From contig JALVOC010000091.1 in NCBI GenBank assembly GCA_027032075.1, forward strand, positions 60,166 to 124,165: a stretch of 64,000 bases of DNA, written 5' to 3'. This DNA comes from Chromatiales bacterium (lineage in GTDB: Bacteria > Pseudomonadota > Gammaproteobacteria > UBA6429 > Thiohalophilaceae). The first letter of the stretch is position 1. Each line of letters opens with the position of its first letter. Below the pieces are notes generated by a model. The model had not been told where the DNA came from. It ran no database searches and worked only from the letters and a program-made list of their open reading frames with translations. Shown here in pieces: positions 8,136 through 19,284 of this stretch. Position numbers and translations under genes: made by a program.

Positions 8136-8390
8136 ATGAATCCTGATGAAATCAAACAGCGTATCGCCGCCGGACTGCCTGACTGTGAAATAACCGTCAG
8201 CGGGGATGGCAGTCATTTTGAAGCCATCGTCGTGGGTGATGTCTTTGCCGGCAAATCACCGGTAAAAAAACAGCAAATGGTATACGCCACGGTGAATGAG
8301 CTCATCACCAGTGGCGCCCTGCATGCACTGACCATCAAGGCCTACACCCCGCAAGAGTGGGAAAAAGCCCGCAAACTGCAAGTGTCCTGA
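8136..8390 (+). CDS. ibaG: BolA-family protein, IbaG type
   Basis: An 84-residue BolA-fold protein (MNPDEIKQRIAAGLPDCEI; GDGSHFEAIVVGDVFAGKS; KKQQMVYATV). BolA proteins bind Fe-S clusters with monothiol glutaredoxins. The position just upstream of murA is that of E. coli ibaG (yrbA), which distinguishes it from bolA. The start at 8136 follows the sequence GGTGGAACCAG as ribosome-binding region. Confidence 0.9.
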   Translation: MNPDEIKQRIAAGLPDCEITVSGDGSHFEAIVVGDVFAGKSPVKKQQMVYATVNELITSGALHALTIKAYTPQEWEKARKLQVS

Positions 8391-8404
8391 GCGTCGAAGG
8401 CTGA

Positions 8405-9673
<1,269 letters not shown>

Positions 9674-9748
9674 GAAGCGGGAAAGAACCGGCCGGCTTGT
9701 GTCAAAATGTAAAAAGCAGACTGACGACATCGTTAAGCAGAGATTTTG

Positions 9749-10381
9749 ATGAACGAACTGTTAACCATTGCGCTTTCCAAGGGCCGCATCTTCAAGGAGA
9801 CGTTGCCGCTGCTGAAACATGCCGGCATCGAGCCACTCGATGATCCGGAAACCAGCCGCAAACTGATCCTCGATACCAACCGGCCGGAGGTGAAGCTGGT
9901 GATCATCCGCGCAACCGATGTACCGACCTATGTGCAATACGGTGCAGCCGATGTGGGTGTGGCGGGCAAGGACGTGTTGATGGAACACGGTGGCGAAGGC
10001 TTGTACGAACCGCTGGACCTGAATATCGCCCGTTGTCGCATGATGGTGGCCGGACCGGCCAGTGCCCCGGCGGTGGACGGCCGTCTGCGTATCGCCACCA
10101 AGTACGTGAATTGCGCACGCCGCTTTTTCGCCGAGCAGGGCCAGCAGGTGGAGATCATCAAGCTCTACGGTTCGATGGAGCTGGCGCCGCTGGTCGGACT
10201 GGCGGATCGCATTGTCGACCTGGTCGATACGGGTAACACCCTCAAGGCCAATGGTCTGGCGCCGTTGGAGCATATGGCCGATATCAGTTCCCGCTTGATT
10301 GTGAACAAGGCGTCGATGAAGATGAAACACAGGCGGGTGAAAAATTTCATCGAGGCAATGGCGCAAGCGGTACAAGACTGA
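9749..10381 (+). CDS. hisG: ATP phosphoribosyltransferase, short form HisG
   Basis: A 210-residue protein covering only the catalytic part ([45 protein letters not shown]). It catalyses the first step of histidine synthesis. The C-terminal ACT-like regulatory domain of the 299-residue enteric form is absent. By family knowledge short HisG works with HisZ, which is not encoded in this window. ATG 9749 is chosen over the TTG at 9746. Confidence 0.95.
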   Translation: MNELLTIALSKGRIFKETLPLLKHAGIEPLDDPETSRKLILDTNRPEVKLVIIRATDVPTYVQYGAADVGVAGKDVLMEHGGEGLYEPLDLNIARCRMMVAGPASAPAVDGRLRIATKYVNCARRFFAEQGQQVEIIKLYGSMELAPLVGLADRIVDLVDTGNTLKANGLAPLEHMADISSRLIVNKASMKMKHRRVKNFIEAMAQAVQD

Positions 10382-10450
10382 GCAACACTTTCTGTCGCGC
10401 GGCTTTCGCTGCGAGGCGGCACTGGCGGAATGCTTCTCCCGCCACTGATT

Positions 10451-10547
10451 AGTAAAGTGTTCCGATACCGGATCATTCGACATTATTGGCAGACTCCGGG
10501 TTTGCATCAGGGGCTTGAGTGGAGTGGTATCCGGAACACTTGATTTA
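10451..10547. repeat. Palindromic repeat element, copy 1 (hisG-hisD gap)
   Basis: The terminal inverted repeats are AAGTGTTCCGATACC (10455-10469) and GGTATCCGGAACACTT (10526-10541), complementary except for one missing base. The interior CATTATTGGCAGA is shared with copy 6. The element fills most of the 187-base gap between hisG and hisD and would form a long hairpin in the mRNA. See the finding on the repeat family. Confidence 0.85.
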
Positions 10548-10568
10548 GCGAAGACGAGATTATCCACC

Positions 10569-11873
10569 ATGGTAGAAATCAAACAACTCGACACGTCAAG
10601 CAGCGACTTCTGGCCGCAACTCGATGCGTTGCTGGCGTGGGAAAGTGTCTCGGACGAGACGGTCGTCTCCACAGTGCGGACGATCCTGCATGATATCCGG
10701 CAGCGTGGCGATGCCGCACTGATCGAATATACCAACCGTTTCGATCGTCTGGCCGTCACCAGCATGGCAGAGCTGACGCTGCACAAGCGCCGCCTCCAGC
10801 AGGCATTGGACAACATCCCGGCGGAACAGCGTCAGGCACTGGAGACGGCGGCGGGCCGGCTGCGCAGTTACCATGAACATCAGAAAATGCAATCGTGGTC
10901 CTATACCGAAGACGATGGTACCTTGCTGGGGCAACAGGTCACGGCACTGGAGCGGGTGGGCCTGTATGTCCCCGGCGGCAAGGCAACGTATCCTTCCTCT
11001 GTCTTGATGAATGCCATACCCGCGCAGGTGGCCGGTGTGGAAAACATCATCATGGTTGTTCCCACCCCTGATGGTGAGGTGAACGAACTGGTGCTCGCCG
11101 CCGCGGCGATTGCCGGCGTCACCGACGTGTTTACGGTCGGCGGTGCGCAGGCGGTTGCCGCCTTGGCATACGGCACCGCAACGATCCCGGCGGTCGACAA
11201 GATCGTGGGACCGGGCAATATTTATGTCGCCACCGCCAAGTCGATGGTGTTCGGGCGTGTGGGTATCGATATGATTGCCGGTCCTTCCGAGATCCTGGTG
11301 GTGTGTGACGGCAAAACGGATCCCGACTGGATTGCCATGGATCTGTTTTCCCAGGCCGAGCACGATGAAGATGCCCAGGCGATCCTGGTTTCCCCGGATA
11401 AAACGTTTTTGCAACGGGTACAGCAGAGTATCGATAAACTGCTGCCCGAAATGGAACGCAAAGAGATTATCTCAACCTCACTCGCTTCACGTGGGGTGTT
11501 GATCGCAGTGAAGGATTTGCAGGAAGCGGTCGAGGTGGCCAACCATATCGCCGCGGAACATCTGGAATTGTCGGTTGAAGATCCGCAAAGCCTTGCCGGC
11601 AGGATCCGGCACGCAGGTGCGATCTTCATGGGACGTTACACTGCTGAAGCGTTGGGGGATTATTGTGCCGGCCCCAACCATGTGTTGCCCACATCACGCA
11701 CCGCCCGCTTCAGCTCCCCGCTGGGTGTGTATGATTTCCAGAAACGCTCCAGCCTGATCATGTGTTCCGCAGCAGGTGCCTCTGATCTCGGCCGGGTTGC
11801 CTCGGTGCTGGCGCGTGGTGAAAGCCTCACCGCGCACGCCCGCTCGGCGGAATACCGCATCAACAAAAAGTAA
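10569..11873 (+). CDS. hisD: Histidinol dehydrogenase HisD
   Basis: A 434-residue zinc-dependent NAD enzyme catalysing the last two oxidations from histidinol to histidine. Family text includes [56 protein letters not shown] and the C-terminal metal/substrate region [10 protein letters not shown]. The start at 10569 excludes the upstream in-frame stretch, which lies in repeat copy 1. hisC follows 28 bases later. Confidence 0.97.
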   Translation: MVEIKQLDTSSSDFWPQLDALLAWESVSDETVVSTVRTILHDIRQRGDAALIEYTNRFDRLAVTSMAELTLHKRRLQQALDNIPAEQRQALETAAGRLRSYHEHQKMQSWSYTEDDGTLLGQQVTALERVGLYVPGGKATYPSSVLMNAIPAQVAGVENIIMVVPTPDGEVNELVLAAAAIAGVTDVFTVGGAQAVAALAYGTATIPAVDKIVGPGNIYVATAKSMVFGRVGIDMIAGPSEILVVCDGKTDPDWIAMDLFSQAEHDEDAQAILVSPDKTFLQRVQQSIDKLLPEMERKEIISTSLASRGVLIAVKDLQEAVEVANHIAAEHLELSVEDPQSLAGRIRHAGAIFMGRYTAEALGDYCAGPNHVLPTSRTARFSSPLGVYDFQKRSSLIMCSAAGASDLGRVASVLARGESLTAHARSAEYRINKK

Positions 11874-11901
11874 CCGCGGTAAAACCGCGAAGCCCGTAAG
11901 A

Positions 11902-12999
11902 ATGAACAAAGAGAACTCCCCCCTCAGCGAGCAGGTTGCAAAACTGATCCGTCCCGAAATCCAGGCGCTCTCGTCTTATCACGTTCCCGATGCGTCGGGC
12001 ATGATCAAACTCGATGCGATGGAAAACCCTTACAGCTGGACAGAGGAACTGGTGGCGCAATGGCTGGATACCCTTCGTCAGGCAGAATTGAATCGTTACC
12101 CCGATGCGGCCGCCTCCCGCCTGAAACAGCAACTCCGCCTGAGCATGGCGGTGCCCGAAGACGCCGCCATCCTGCTGGGTAACGGTTCCGATGAAATCAT
12201 TCAGATGATCATGCTCGCGCTTGCCGCTGCCGGGCGGGTGGTGCTTTCTGTTGAACCCGGTTTCGTCATGTATAACATGATCGCCACCTTTACCGGCATG
12301 CAGTATGTCGGTGTGCCCTTGCAGGATGATTTTTCCCTGCAGCGGCAGGCAATGCTGGCAGCCATCAGGCAGCATCGACCGGCGGTGATTTTTCTTGCTT
12401 ATCCCAACAACCCGACGGGCAACCTGTTTGCACGCAGTGACATCGAAGCGGTTATTGCCGCTGCACCGGGGCTGGTGGTCATCGATGAGGCTTATCACGC
12501 CTTTGCCGGTGACAGCTTCATGTCCCAACTCGGGGCCTACGATAATCTGCTGGTGATGCGCACCGTCTCGAAAATGGGGCTGGCCGGTTTGCGCCTTGGC
12601 CTGTTGGCGGGGCATCCGCAGTGGTTAAACGAATTCGATAAAGTGCGCCTGCCTTACAATATCAACGTGTTGACGCAACTAAGTGCCGAATTCGCCCTGC
12701 AGCATCATGCGGTACTGGATGCCCAGACGGAAGCGATTAAAAAAGACCGGCAAACGTTGTTTCGGGAACTGCAAAAGTTCGATGGTTTGACTGTCTATCC
12801 TTCCGACGCCAATTTCATTTTGTTCAGGGTGCCGGCAGGCCGGGCGGACGCAATCTTTGCAGGACTCAAGGCAGAAAAGGTGTTGATCAAAAATCTCCAC
12901 AAGGCCGGGGGCATGTTGCAGGACTGCCTGCGGGTGACCGTCGGCAAGCCGCAGGAAAACGCGGCATTTCTTTCTGCCTTGAAAAAAGTACTGGCGTAA
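11902..12999 (+). CDS. hisC: Histidinol-phosphate aminotransferase HisC
   Basis: A 365-residue class I/II PLP-dependent aminotransferase. The cofactor lysine is Lys224 in TVSKMGLAGLRLG; FLAYPNNPTGN and VVIDEAYHAFAGDS are the Asn and Asp cofactor motifs. It converts imidazole-acetol phosphate to histidinol phosphate. It closes the hisG-hisD-hisC group; the remaining his genes are not in the window. It converges on the protease gene, with only 11 bases between the stops. Confidence 0.96.
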   Translation: MNKENSPLSEQVAKLIRPEIQALSSYHVPDASGMIKLDAMENPYSWTEELVAQWLDTLRQAELNRYPDAAASRLKQQLRLSMAVPEDAAILLGNGSDEIIQMIMLALAAAGRVVLSVEPGFVMYNMIATFTGMQYVGVPLQDDFSLQRQAMLAAIRQHRPAVIFLAYPNNPTGNLFARSDIEAVIAAAPGLVVIDEAYHAFAGDSFMSQLGAYDNLLVMRTVSKMGLAGLRLGLLAGHPQWLNEFDKVRLPYNINVLTQLSAEFALQHHAVLDAQTEAIKKDRQTLFRELQKFDGLTVYPSDANFILFRVPAGRADAIFAGLKAEKVLIKNLHKAGGMLQDCLRVTVGKPQENAAFLSALKKVLA

Positions 13000-13010
13000 C
13001 CGCTTTCAGG

Positions 13011-14171
13011 TTATTCCTCCAGGGTTGGCCGTTGTAAAACCGTTGCTTCGGTTTCAAATTTCCGGCCTGCGCGAATGATCCCCAGCCTGACCGTGGTACC
13101 GGGTTTGACCCGGCTGATAAGGTTCAAGGCGGTGCGGACGTGGTTTACCGGCTGGTCGTCGATGGTAACGATAACATCGCCTGGTTTCAGGCCGGCTTCA
13201 TCGGCAGGGCCCTTGCGCAGTACGCTGGAGATAATGACACCTTTCCGTGATTGTAATCCCAGGGAGCGGGCCAGTTCCGCTGAGATATCCTGGATACTGA
13301 CGCCCAGCCAGCCACGCACGACATAACCGTGTTCGATAATCTGTTGCAAGACATTGCGGGCGAGATCAATCGGAATGGCAAAACCAATCCCCTGGGAGCC
13401 GCCGCTTTTGGAGAAGATCGCGGTGTTGATCCCCACCAGATTGCCGTCCGCCGTGATCAGCGCACCGCCGGAGTTACCTGGATTGATCGCCGCATCGGTT
13501 TGAATGAAATTTTCAAAGGTATTGATGCCCAGCATGTTTCGCCCGGTGGCGCTGACAATGCCCGAGGTCACGGTTTGTCCCACCCCAAAGGGATTTCCAA
13601 TTGCCAGCACCACATCACCCACGCGTAACTGTCTGGAGTGACCCAGAGTGATGGAACGCAGTTCAGGCAGATCGATTTTCAGCACGGCGAGATCCGTATC
13701 GGGATCCGTGCCCACAATCTTCGCATTGGCACTCCGGCCATCGCGTAGTGCCACTTCGATTTCATCCGCCATGGAGACCACGTGATTGTTGGTCAGGATG
13801 TAGCCATCCTGACTGAGGATTACGCCTGAACCCAGGCTGGATTCCAGACGCTGGCGGGTGTGGGCAGGTTCGTCTCCAAAAAAGTAACGGAAGAGGGGAT
13901 CCTCCATCAGCGGGGAAACCTGTTCGGTAACGATCTTCTGTGTGTAGATATTCACCACCGCCGGTGCCGCCTTGGCGACAGCATCGGCATAAGAGACAAT
14001 TTGTCTTGTGATAGTGAGATCGCTTTCCTGCGCCTCCTTGAGTTCCACCACATGCTGTTCCTGTGCCACATCCTTCTTGAACTCGGGGTAGAGATACATG
14101 ATCACGAAGGCGGCGGCGAGACCAATGGTGATAAACTGGAAGACAAAGCTAATAAGTTTGTTAATGCGCAT
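13011..14171 (-). CDS. Membrane-anchored HtrA-type serine protease (AlgW/DegS-like)
   Basis: A 386-residue protein with one N-terminal membrane anchor (about 7-28), a trypsin-like domain with catalytic His130 (ILTNNHVV), Asp160 (DTDLAVLKI) and Ser234 (NPGNSGGALI), and a single PDZ domain (about 285-370; GWLGVSIQD, GLKPGDVIVTIDDQ). One anchor plus one PDZ is the DegS/AlgW layout, not DegP. In this family the protease starts cleavage of the RseA/MucA anti-sigma factor after outer-membrane stress. The position after hisC matches algW in Pseudomonas. Confidence 0.92.
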   Translation of the reverse strand: MRINKLISFVFQFITIGLAAAFVIMYLYPEFKKDVAQEQHVVELKEAQESDLTITRQIVSYADAVAKAAPAVVNIYTQKIVTEQVSPLMEDPLFRYFFGDEPAHTRQRLESSLGSGVILSQDGYILTNNHVVSMADEIEVALRDGRSANAKIVGTDPDTDLAVLKIDLPELRSITLGHSRQLRVGDVVLAIGNPFGVGQTVTSGIVSATGRNMLGINTFENFIQTDAAINPGNSGGALITADGNLVGINTAIFSKSGGSQGIGFAIPIDLARNVLQQIIEHGYVVRGWLGVSIQDISAELARSLGLQSRKGVIISSVLRKGPADEAGLKPGDVIVTIDDQPVNHVRTALNLISRVKPGTTVRLGIIRAGRKFETEATVLQRPTLEE

Positions 14172-14264
14172 ATAAAATTGAGAAATGTTTTAAACTGCAG
14201 AACGGGTCATACCCAACCCTGTATTTATTTTGTCGTAATCATATCGAATTAAGGACCAGGACGC

Positions 14265-15020
14265 ATGGTGGATTTAACGGCATTGGTGACGTATACCAAC
14301 GGTTTACTCGAAATCGACCGGTTTCATGATTATTCCCCCAATGGTTTGCAGGTGGAAGGCAAGGCGGCGGTAGCGCGCCTGGTGTGTGGTGTGACGGCCA
14401 GCCAGGCACTGATCGATGCAGCGGTGGAGCGGGAGGCCGATGCGATTCTGGTGCATCATGGTTTTTTCTGGCGGGGGGAAGATCCGCGTGTCGTCGGTAT
14501 CAGATATCAGCGTCTGAAGAGCCTGCTGAATCACGGCATCAGCCTGATAGCCTACCATTTGCCCCTCGATGCCCATCCTGTTTATGGCAACAATGCGCAA
14601 TTGGCCAATCGTCTGCATCTCACAGTGGAGGGCCAGTTTGGTATGGAAAAACCGGCGATCGGCCTGCATGGCCGTCTTGTCAAACCCTGTGGTGGTGCGG
14701 AGTTTGCGCACAGGATCGAACGGGCGCTTGAACGTATTCCGTTACACATCGCGGGGGATGCCGAAACCATTCAGACATGTGCCTGGTGCAGCGGTGCCGC
14801 GCAAAGCTATCTGGAACAGGCTGTGGAATTGGGGGTGGATGCTTTTCTTACAGGAGAAATTTCCGAACAAACAGTGCACCTCGCGCGTGAAACGGGGATC
14901 CATCTGTTCGCAGCCGGCCACCATGCCACTGAACGCGACGGTGTGCGGGTCCTGGGAGAACATCTTGCCGAGGAATTCCAGCTTGAAGTGGAATTTATCG
15001 ATATTTTAAACCCTGTATAA
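14265..15020 (+). CDS. Nif3-like dinuclear metal centre protein (YbgI family)
   Basis: A 251-residue protein of the NIF3/DUF34 family. Metal ligands appear in ILVHHGFFWRG and AAGHHATERDGVRVLGEHL; FHDYSPNGLQVEG near the N-terminus is typical. Members form hexameric toroids with a two-metal site, and the biochemical role is not firmly settled. It is divergent from the protease gene across 93 bases. Confidence 0.92.
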   Translation: MVDLTALVTYTNGLLEIDRFHDYSPNGLQVEGKAAVARLVCGVTASQALIDAAVEREADAILVHHGFFWRGEDPRVVGIRYQRLKSLLNHGISLIAYHLPLDAHPVYGNNAQLANRLHLTVEGQFGMEKPAIGLHGRLVKPCGGAEFAHRIERALERIPLHIAGDAETIQTCAWCSGAAQSYLEQAVELGVDAFLTGEISEQTVHLARETGIHLFAAGHHATERDGVRVLGEHLAEEFQLEVEFIDILNPV

Positions 15021-15054
15021 CTTATTGAATTACTAGGTATTATCCACTCTTTTC

Positions 15055-15085
15055 TTGACCCTTGCGGCGTGATACGCCAAACTAT
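15055..15085 (+). promoter_or_regulatory. Candidate sigma-70 promoter upstream of petABC
   Basis: TTGACC at 15055-15060 and AACTAT at 15080-15085 (19-base spacer) lie in the 212-base gap before petA. The spacing is on the long side. This is a pattern match only, leaving a leader of about 140 bases. Confidence 0.3.
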
Positions 15086-15232
15086 GCGCGCCTCAAATCC
15101 AGGGTGTTTTTATTGGGTTAAGCTTTTCTGGATGCAGATGCTGCTTGATATCTGCATCCTCAAGAGTCGCAGATATCACGCAGATGCATTGCGGCTAGTA
15201 GATTTTCCATCCAATTATGGGGAGATAGTTGT

Positions 15233-15826
15233 ATGAGTACCGATGGCGTTGATACCAGCCGACGCCGCTTCCTGACAGCCGCGACATCTGTTGTTGGTGC
15301 TGTTGGTGCAGTGGGAATGGCTGTTCCATTTATTACTTCCATGAATCCCAGTGCCAGGGCACAGGCGGCAGGGGCACCGGTAGAAGCCGATTTCAGCAAG
15401 CTTGAACCCGGCGCACTGTTGACCGTTGAATGGCGGGGTAAACCGGTTTGGGTGATTCGCCGCACCGAGCAGAATCTGGCGGATTTGAAAACCCTGACCG
15501 ATCGTTTGCGTGATCCCAATTCCGAAGTCGATCAGCAGCCGCCGTACGCGAAAAACGAAACCCGTTCCATCAAACCGGAATTCGGAGTCATGGTCGGGAT
15601 CTGTACCCACCTGGGTTGCTCCCCGACTTACCGGCCTGAAATCGCCCCCGCAGATCTGGGTGCGGATTGGAAAGGTGGTTTCTTCTGCCCCTGTCACGGT
15701 TCCCGTTTTGACCTGGCAGGCCGTGTTTACGCGGGCGTCCCGGCACCGACCAACCTGGTTGTGCCGCCACACATGTATCTCAGCGACACCCGTATTCTGG
15801 TCGGTAAAGATGAAGGAGCCGCATAA
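15233..15826 (+). CDS. petA: Rieske iron-sulfur subunit of the cytochrome bc1 complex
   Basis: A 197-residue protein. A twin-arginine motif SRRRFL (residues 9-14) and a hydrophobic anchor precede the Rieske domain. The 2Fe-2S ligands are in CTHLGC and CPCHGS. It takes the first electron from quinol at the periplasmic face and passes it to cytochrome c1. The stop codon overlaps the petB start by one base. A twin-arginine signal is normal for this subunit. Confidence 0.97.
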   Translation: MSTDGVDTSRRRFLTAATSVVGAVGAVGMAVPFITSMNPSARAQAAGAPVEADFSKLEPGALLTVEWRGKPVWVIRRTEQNLADLKTLTDRLRDPNSEVDQQPPYAKNETRSIKPEFGVMVGICTHLGCSPTYRPEIAPADLGADWKGGFFCPCHGSRFDLAGRVYAGVPAPTNLVVPPHMYLSDTRILVGKDEGAA

Positions 15827-17214
15827 TGAGCAAGATGACTGAATTTATGGGCTGGATCGACGCCCGCTTCCCCATGACCAAGATGTGGGAAGATCACATG
15901 GCCAAGTATTACGCGCCGAAAAACTTCAACTTCTGGTATTTCTTTGGCTCCCTGGCATTACTGGTGCTGGTGTTGCAGATCGTTACCGGTATTTTCCTCA
16001 CCATGCACTACAAGCCGGATGCCAACATGGCCTTTGCCTCGGTGGAATATATCATGCGCGATGTGGATGGCGGCTGGATCATCCGCTATATGCACTCCAC
16101 CGGCGCATCCGCCTTTTTTATCGTCGTTTATCTGCACATGTTCCGTGGCCTGATGTATGGCTCGTTCAAGCAGCCGCGTGAATTGATCTGGCTGTTTGGC
16201 ATGTTCATCTACCTCGCCTTGATGGCAGAAGCTTTCATGGGTTACCTGCTGCCGTGGGGGCAGATGTCTTACTGGGGTGCGCAGGTAATCGTCAACCTCT
16301 TCGGTGCGATTCCGGTCATCGGTGAAGATCTGTCCATCTGGATTCGTGGTGATTATGTGATTTCCGATGCAACCCTCAACCGTTTCTTCGCTTTCCATGT
16401 TGCTGCGGTGCCATTGGTATTGTTAGGTCTGGTGGTAGCCCACATCATTGCACTGCACGAAGTCGGTTCCAACAACCCGGATGGTATCGAGATCAAGAAG
16501 AACAAGGGCCCCGACGGTATTCCACTGGATGGCATTCCCTTCCATCCTTATTACTCGGTCAAGGACATTGTCGGTGTCGTTGTTTTCCTGATGTTCTTTG
16601 CCACGGTCATGTTCTTCATTCCTGAAGTAGGTGGTTATTTCCTGGAGCACGCCAACTTTGTACCGGCTGATCCACTGAAGACCCCCGAACACATCGCGCC
16701 GGTTTGGTATTTCACGCCGTTCTATACGATGTTGCGTGCCGTGCCGGATCCTTTCCTCGGGGTGATCGCCATGGGTGGCGGGGTTGTTATCCTCTTCTTC
16801 CTGCCGTGGCTGGATCGGAATCCCATCAAGTCCATGCGTTATCGTAGCATCCTGCACAAGATGAACCTGATGTTCTTTGCCGCAGTGTTTATCTACCTGG
16901 GTTACCTGGGTGTGAATCCGCCGGAACCGGTACTGGCAGAAATGGGATTACGCTTCTCTGAAGTATACTTCCTGTTCTTCTTCATACTGTGGTTCCACAG
17001 CAAGACACGGTCTGCCGGATTCAGTTATCTCTCGCTGATCGCACTTGTCGGTTTGTTTTCCATTTACGACCTGGCACGCTTCAACGAAGACAACATGGGT
17101 CTGGTATTTATCAGCTGGCTGATTCCGACTGGTTACATGGCCATCATGACCCTGATGCCGATCTTTACTAATCTGAACCAGGAAAAGCCGGTTCCTGAAA
17201 GGGTGACAAAATGA
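15826..17214 (+). CDS. petB: Cytochrome b of the bc1 complex
   Basis: A 462-residue membrane protein with the full set of cytochrome b helices. The Qo-site motif (PEVGGYF followed by PVWYFTPFYTMLRAVPDP) and the haem-ligand helix regions (RYMHSTGASAFFIVVYLHMF; FFAFHVAAVPLVLLG) are present. It is full-length, not split into b6 and subunit IV. Its stop overlaps the petC start by four bases (ATGA). Confidence 0.97.
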   Translation: MSKMTEFMGWIDARFPMTKMWEDHMAKYYAPKNFNFWYFFGSLALLVLVLQIVTGIFLTMHYKPDANMAFASVEYIMRDVDGGWIIRYMHSTGASAFFIVVYLHMFRGLMYGSFKQPRELIWLFGMFIYLALMAEAFMGYLLPWGQMSYWGAQVIVNLFGAIPVIGEDLSIWIRGDYVISDATLNRFFAFHVAAVPLVLLGLVVAHIIALHEVGSNNPDGIEIKKNKGPDGIPLDGIPFHPYYSVKDIVGVVVFLMFFATVMFFIPEVGGYFLEHANFVPADPLKTPEHIAPVWYFTPFYTMLRAVPDPFLGVIAMGGGVVILFFLPWLDRNPIKSMRYRSILHKMNLMFFAAVFIYLGYLGVNPPEPVLAEMGLRFSEVYFLFFFILWFHSKTRSAGFSYLSLIALVGLFSIYDLARFNEDNMGLVFISWLIPTGYMAIMTLMPIFTNLNQEKPVPERVTK

Positions 17215-17948
17215 AGAAGATAATTATTACACTCCTGATGACTTTGATGCCGGCACTGGGTATGGCCAGTGGTGGTGGTGTGCATCTTGATAAGGTAGAG
17301 ATTGATCTGCAGAATCAGGAATCCTTGCAAAACGGTGCGCGTCTGTTTATCAACTACTGTCTCAGTTGCCATTCAGCCGCCTACATGCGTTTCAACCGTA
17401 TGGGTAAGGATATCGGTTTCAGCACTGAGCAGCTGAAAGAGCTGATGTACTCGGCGGAAAAGGTGGGTGAGACCATGACCGTTGCCATGCGGGGCGAGGA
17501 AGCGCAAAAATGGTTCGGTACCAAAATTCCGGACCTGACCGTGGTTGCCCGTGCCCGTGGCGCAGACTGGTTGTATACTTACCTGCGGACGTTTTACCTG
17601 GACGATTCACGTCCCTGGGGCGTGAATAACGCCACCTTCAAGGATGTGGGAATGCCGCACGTCCTGTGGGAGCTGGAAGGACTGAAGAAGCCGATCTACG
17701 AAACTTCCAATGAACATGGTGCCGAGGAGTCCAAGCACATCACGGGTTATGAAATCGTGCAGCCTGGCAAGATGAGCAAGGAGGAGTATGACAACGCCAT
17801 GCGTGACCTGGTGAATTTCATGGTCTACATGGGTGAGCCCGCCAAGCTCAAGCGCTATACTATCGGCATCTGGGTTCTGCTGTTCCTGGTCGTTTTCTTC
17901 GTGGTTTCCTATGCATTGAAAAAGGAATACTGGAAAGACGTCCATTAG
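17211..17948 (+). CDS. petC: Cytochrome c1 of the bc1 complex
   Basis: A 245-residue protein with a signal peptide (LMTLMPALGMASG), a c-type haem site CLSCH (about residues 50-54) and one C-terminal membrane anchor (WVLLFLVVFFVVSYAL). It receives electrons from the Rieske protein and reduces a soluble or membrane cytochrome c. A hairpin follows 45 bases after the stop. Confidence 0.96.
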   Translation: MKKIIITLLMTLMPALGMASGGGVHLDKVEIDLQNQESLQNGARLFINYCLSCHSAAYMRFNRMGKDIGFSTEQLKELMYSAEKVGETMTVAMRGEEAQKWFGTKIPDLTVVARARGADWLYTYLRTFYLDDSRPWGVNNATFKDVGMPHVLWELEGLKKPIYETSNEHGAEESKHITGYEIVQPGKMSKEEYDNAMRDLVNFMVYMGEPAKLKRYTIGIWVLLFLVVFFVVSYALKKEYWKDVH

Positions 17949-17992
17949 TACCAGAAAAGCAAGTAACAATATTATAATAATACGGTTGTAAT

Positions 17993-18022
17993 AACAGGGG
18001 GGATGTTATCATCCCCCTTGTT
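17993..18022 (+). terminator. Hairpin after petC
   Basis: The arms AACAGGGGGGATG and CATCCCCCTTGTT form a 13-base stem with one G-T pair and a 4-base loop. The downstream T-run is weak (TTGTTAGTTCT). It lies between petC and sspA, so it most likely ends or attenuates the pet transcript. Confidence 0.65.
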
Positions 18023-18055
18023 AGTTCTATAAAGATTAAGTGATGGAGTGACAGC

Positions 18056-18682
18056 ATGGCGCAAATTGCCAATAGACGATTAGCGATGACCCTCTATTCC
18101 GGAGATACCTGCCCATATTGTCATATGGTGCGCATTGTCCTTGCAGAAAAAGGCGTTAACTACGATACGATCAACGTCAATCTTGACGACACACCTGAAG
18201 ATCTCAAAGAACTCAATCCCTACAATGAAGTTCCCACGCTGGTTGACAGGGAGCTTGTACTTTATAACGCCAGAGTGATCATGGAATATCTGGACGAGCG
18301 CTTGCCCCATCCACCCTTGATGCCGGTCGATCCGGTATTTCGTGCCCGCCATCGGCTGATGTTGTATCGCATCGAACGTGACTGGTATACCCTGGCCAAT
18401 CAACTGGCAGATAAAAACAAAGCAACAGACGCAGTGCGTAAGGAATTGCGTGACAGCCTTACCAGTGTGTCACCGATTTTTGAGCAAAAACCCTTCTTCA
18501 TGAGCGATGAATTTTCCATGCTCGATTGTGCAATCGCGCCATTATTGTGGCGATTGCCCAGCTATGGGATCGAACTGCCGGCGACGAGCAAGCCCCTGTT
18601 GAATTATGCAGAGCGGATGTTTGATCGCGAATCTTTCAAGGAAAGCCTCACAGAAGGTGAAAGGGAAATGAAGGAAGAGTGA
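18056..18682 (+). CDS. sspA: Stringent starvation protein A
   Basis: A 208-residue glutathione-S-transferase-fold protein (TLYSGDTCPYCHMVRIVLAE at the N-terminal thioredoxin-like domain; NPYNEVPTLVDRELVLYNA). SspA binds RNA polymerase and affects transcription in stationary phase. A GGAGTG ribosome-binding site lies 8 bases before the ATG. It is followed by sspB as in E. coli. Confidence 0.95.
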   Translation: MAQIANRRLAMTLYSGDTCPYCHMVRIVLAEKGVNYDTINVNLDDTPEDLKELNPYNEVPTLVDRELVLYNARVIMEYLDERLPHPPLMPVDPVFRARHRLMLYRIERDWYTLANQLADKNKATDAVRKELRDSLTSVSPIFEQKPFFMSDEFSMLDCAIAPLLWRLPSYGIELPATSKPLLNYAERMFDRESFKESLTEGEREMKEE

Positions 18683-18728
18683 TCGTTTCGGTTTTTTTTG
18701 ATTTACCTTGTTGCCAGGTCCCACAGGC

Positions 18729-19112
18729 ATGTCAATGACACCAAACCAGCCCTATTTACTTCGTGCCATCTATGAATGGATCGTCGATAACGAAATGACA
18801 CCTTACCTGCTGGTGAATGCGGAAAATGATTATGCCCATGTACCCCGCCAGTATGTAGAAAACGGTAAAATTGTCCTCAACCTTTCACCAATGGCAGTCA
18901 ATACCCTCGAATTGGGAAATGATTATATTTCTTTCAACGCCCGTTTTGCCGGCAAGGCCATGGATGTCAGTTTTCCGGTCGCCGCGGTACTGGCAATCTA
19001 TGCCAAGGAAAACGGTCAGGGGATGGTGTTCAATGAAGCCGAAGATGAAACACCCCCGCCCGAGCCTGATCCGGAAAAGCCAGGCAAACCCAAGCTGAAG
19101 CTGGTCAAATGA
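18729..19112 (+). CDS. sspB: ClpXP adaptor SspB
   Basis: A 127-residue protein with the SspB fold (PYLLRAIYEWIVDNEMTPY; NLSPMAVNTLELGND), a flexible acidic linker (EAEDETPPPEPDPEK) and a C-terminal LKLVK that resembles the ClpX-binding tail. It hands ssrA-tagged polypeptides to ClpXP. ATG 18729 is preferred; 18735 is also possible. Confidence 0.94.
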   Translation: MSMTPNQPYLLRAIYEWIVDNEMTPYLLVNAENDYAHVPRQYVENGKIVLNLSPMAVNTLELGNDYISFNARFAGKAMDVSFPVAAVLAIYAKENGQGMVFNEAEDETPPPEPDPEKPGKPKLKLVK

Positions 19113-19166
19113 CCATGCCATATCTTTAACCTGTCCGGGTGAACAGAGCAAATGCGGGAGCTATAC

Positions 19167-19245
19167 TAAACAGGCGTTCCGAATACATATCCACCTGGAA
19201 TCTGGCAATAATCTTAAATGGTCTGGTATTCAGAACGCCTGTTTA
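19167..19245. repeat. Palindromic repeat element, copy 2 (left of macrodomain gene)
   Basis: The best-preserved copy: 79 bp with termini TAAACAGGCGTTCCGAATAC (19167-19186) and GTATTCAGAACGCCTGTTTA (19226-19245), complementary at 19 of 20 positions. The interior, read in reverse, matches copy 6 (CCAGACCATTTAAGATTATT), so this copy is inverted relative to copies 1 and 6. The outermost TA could be a target duplication. Confidence 0.92.
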
Positions 19246-19284
19246 GTTTCGACAGTGACTGTTAAAATCGCTGGCCAGGAATCC

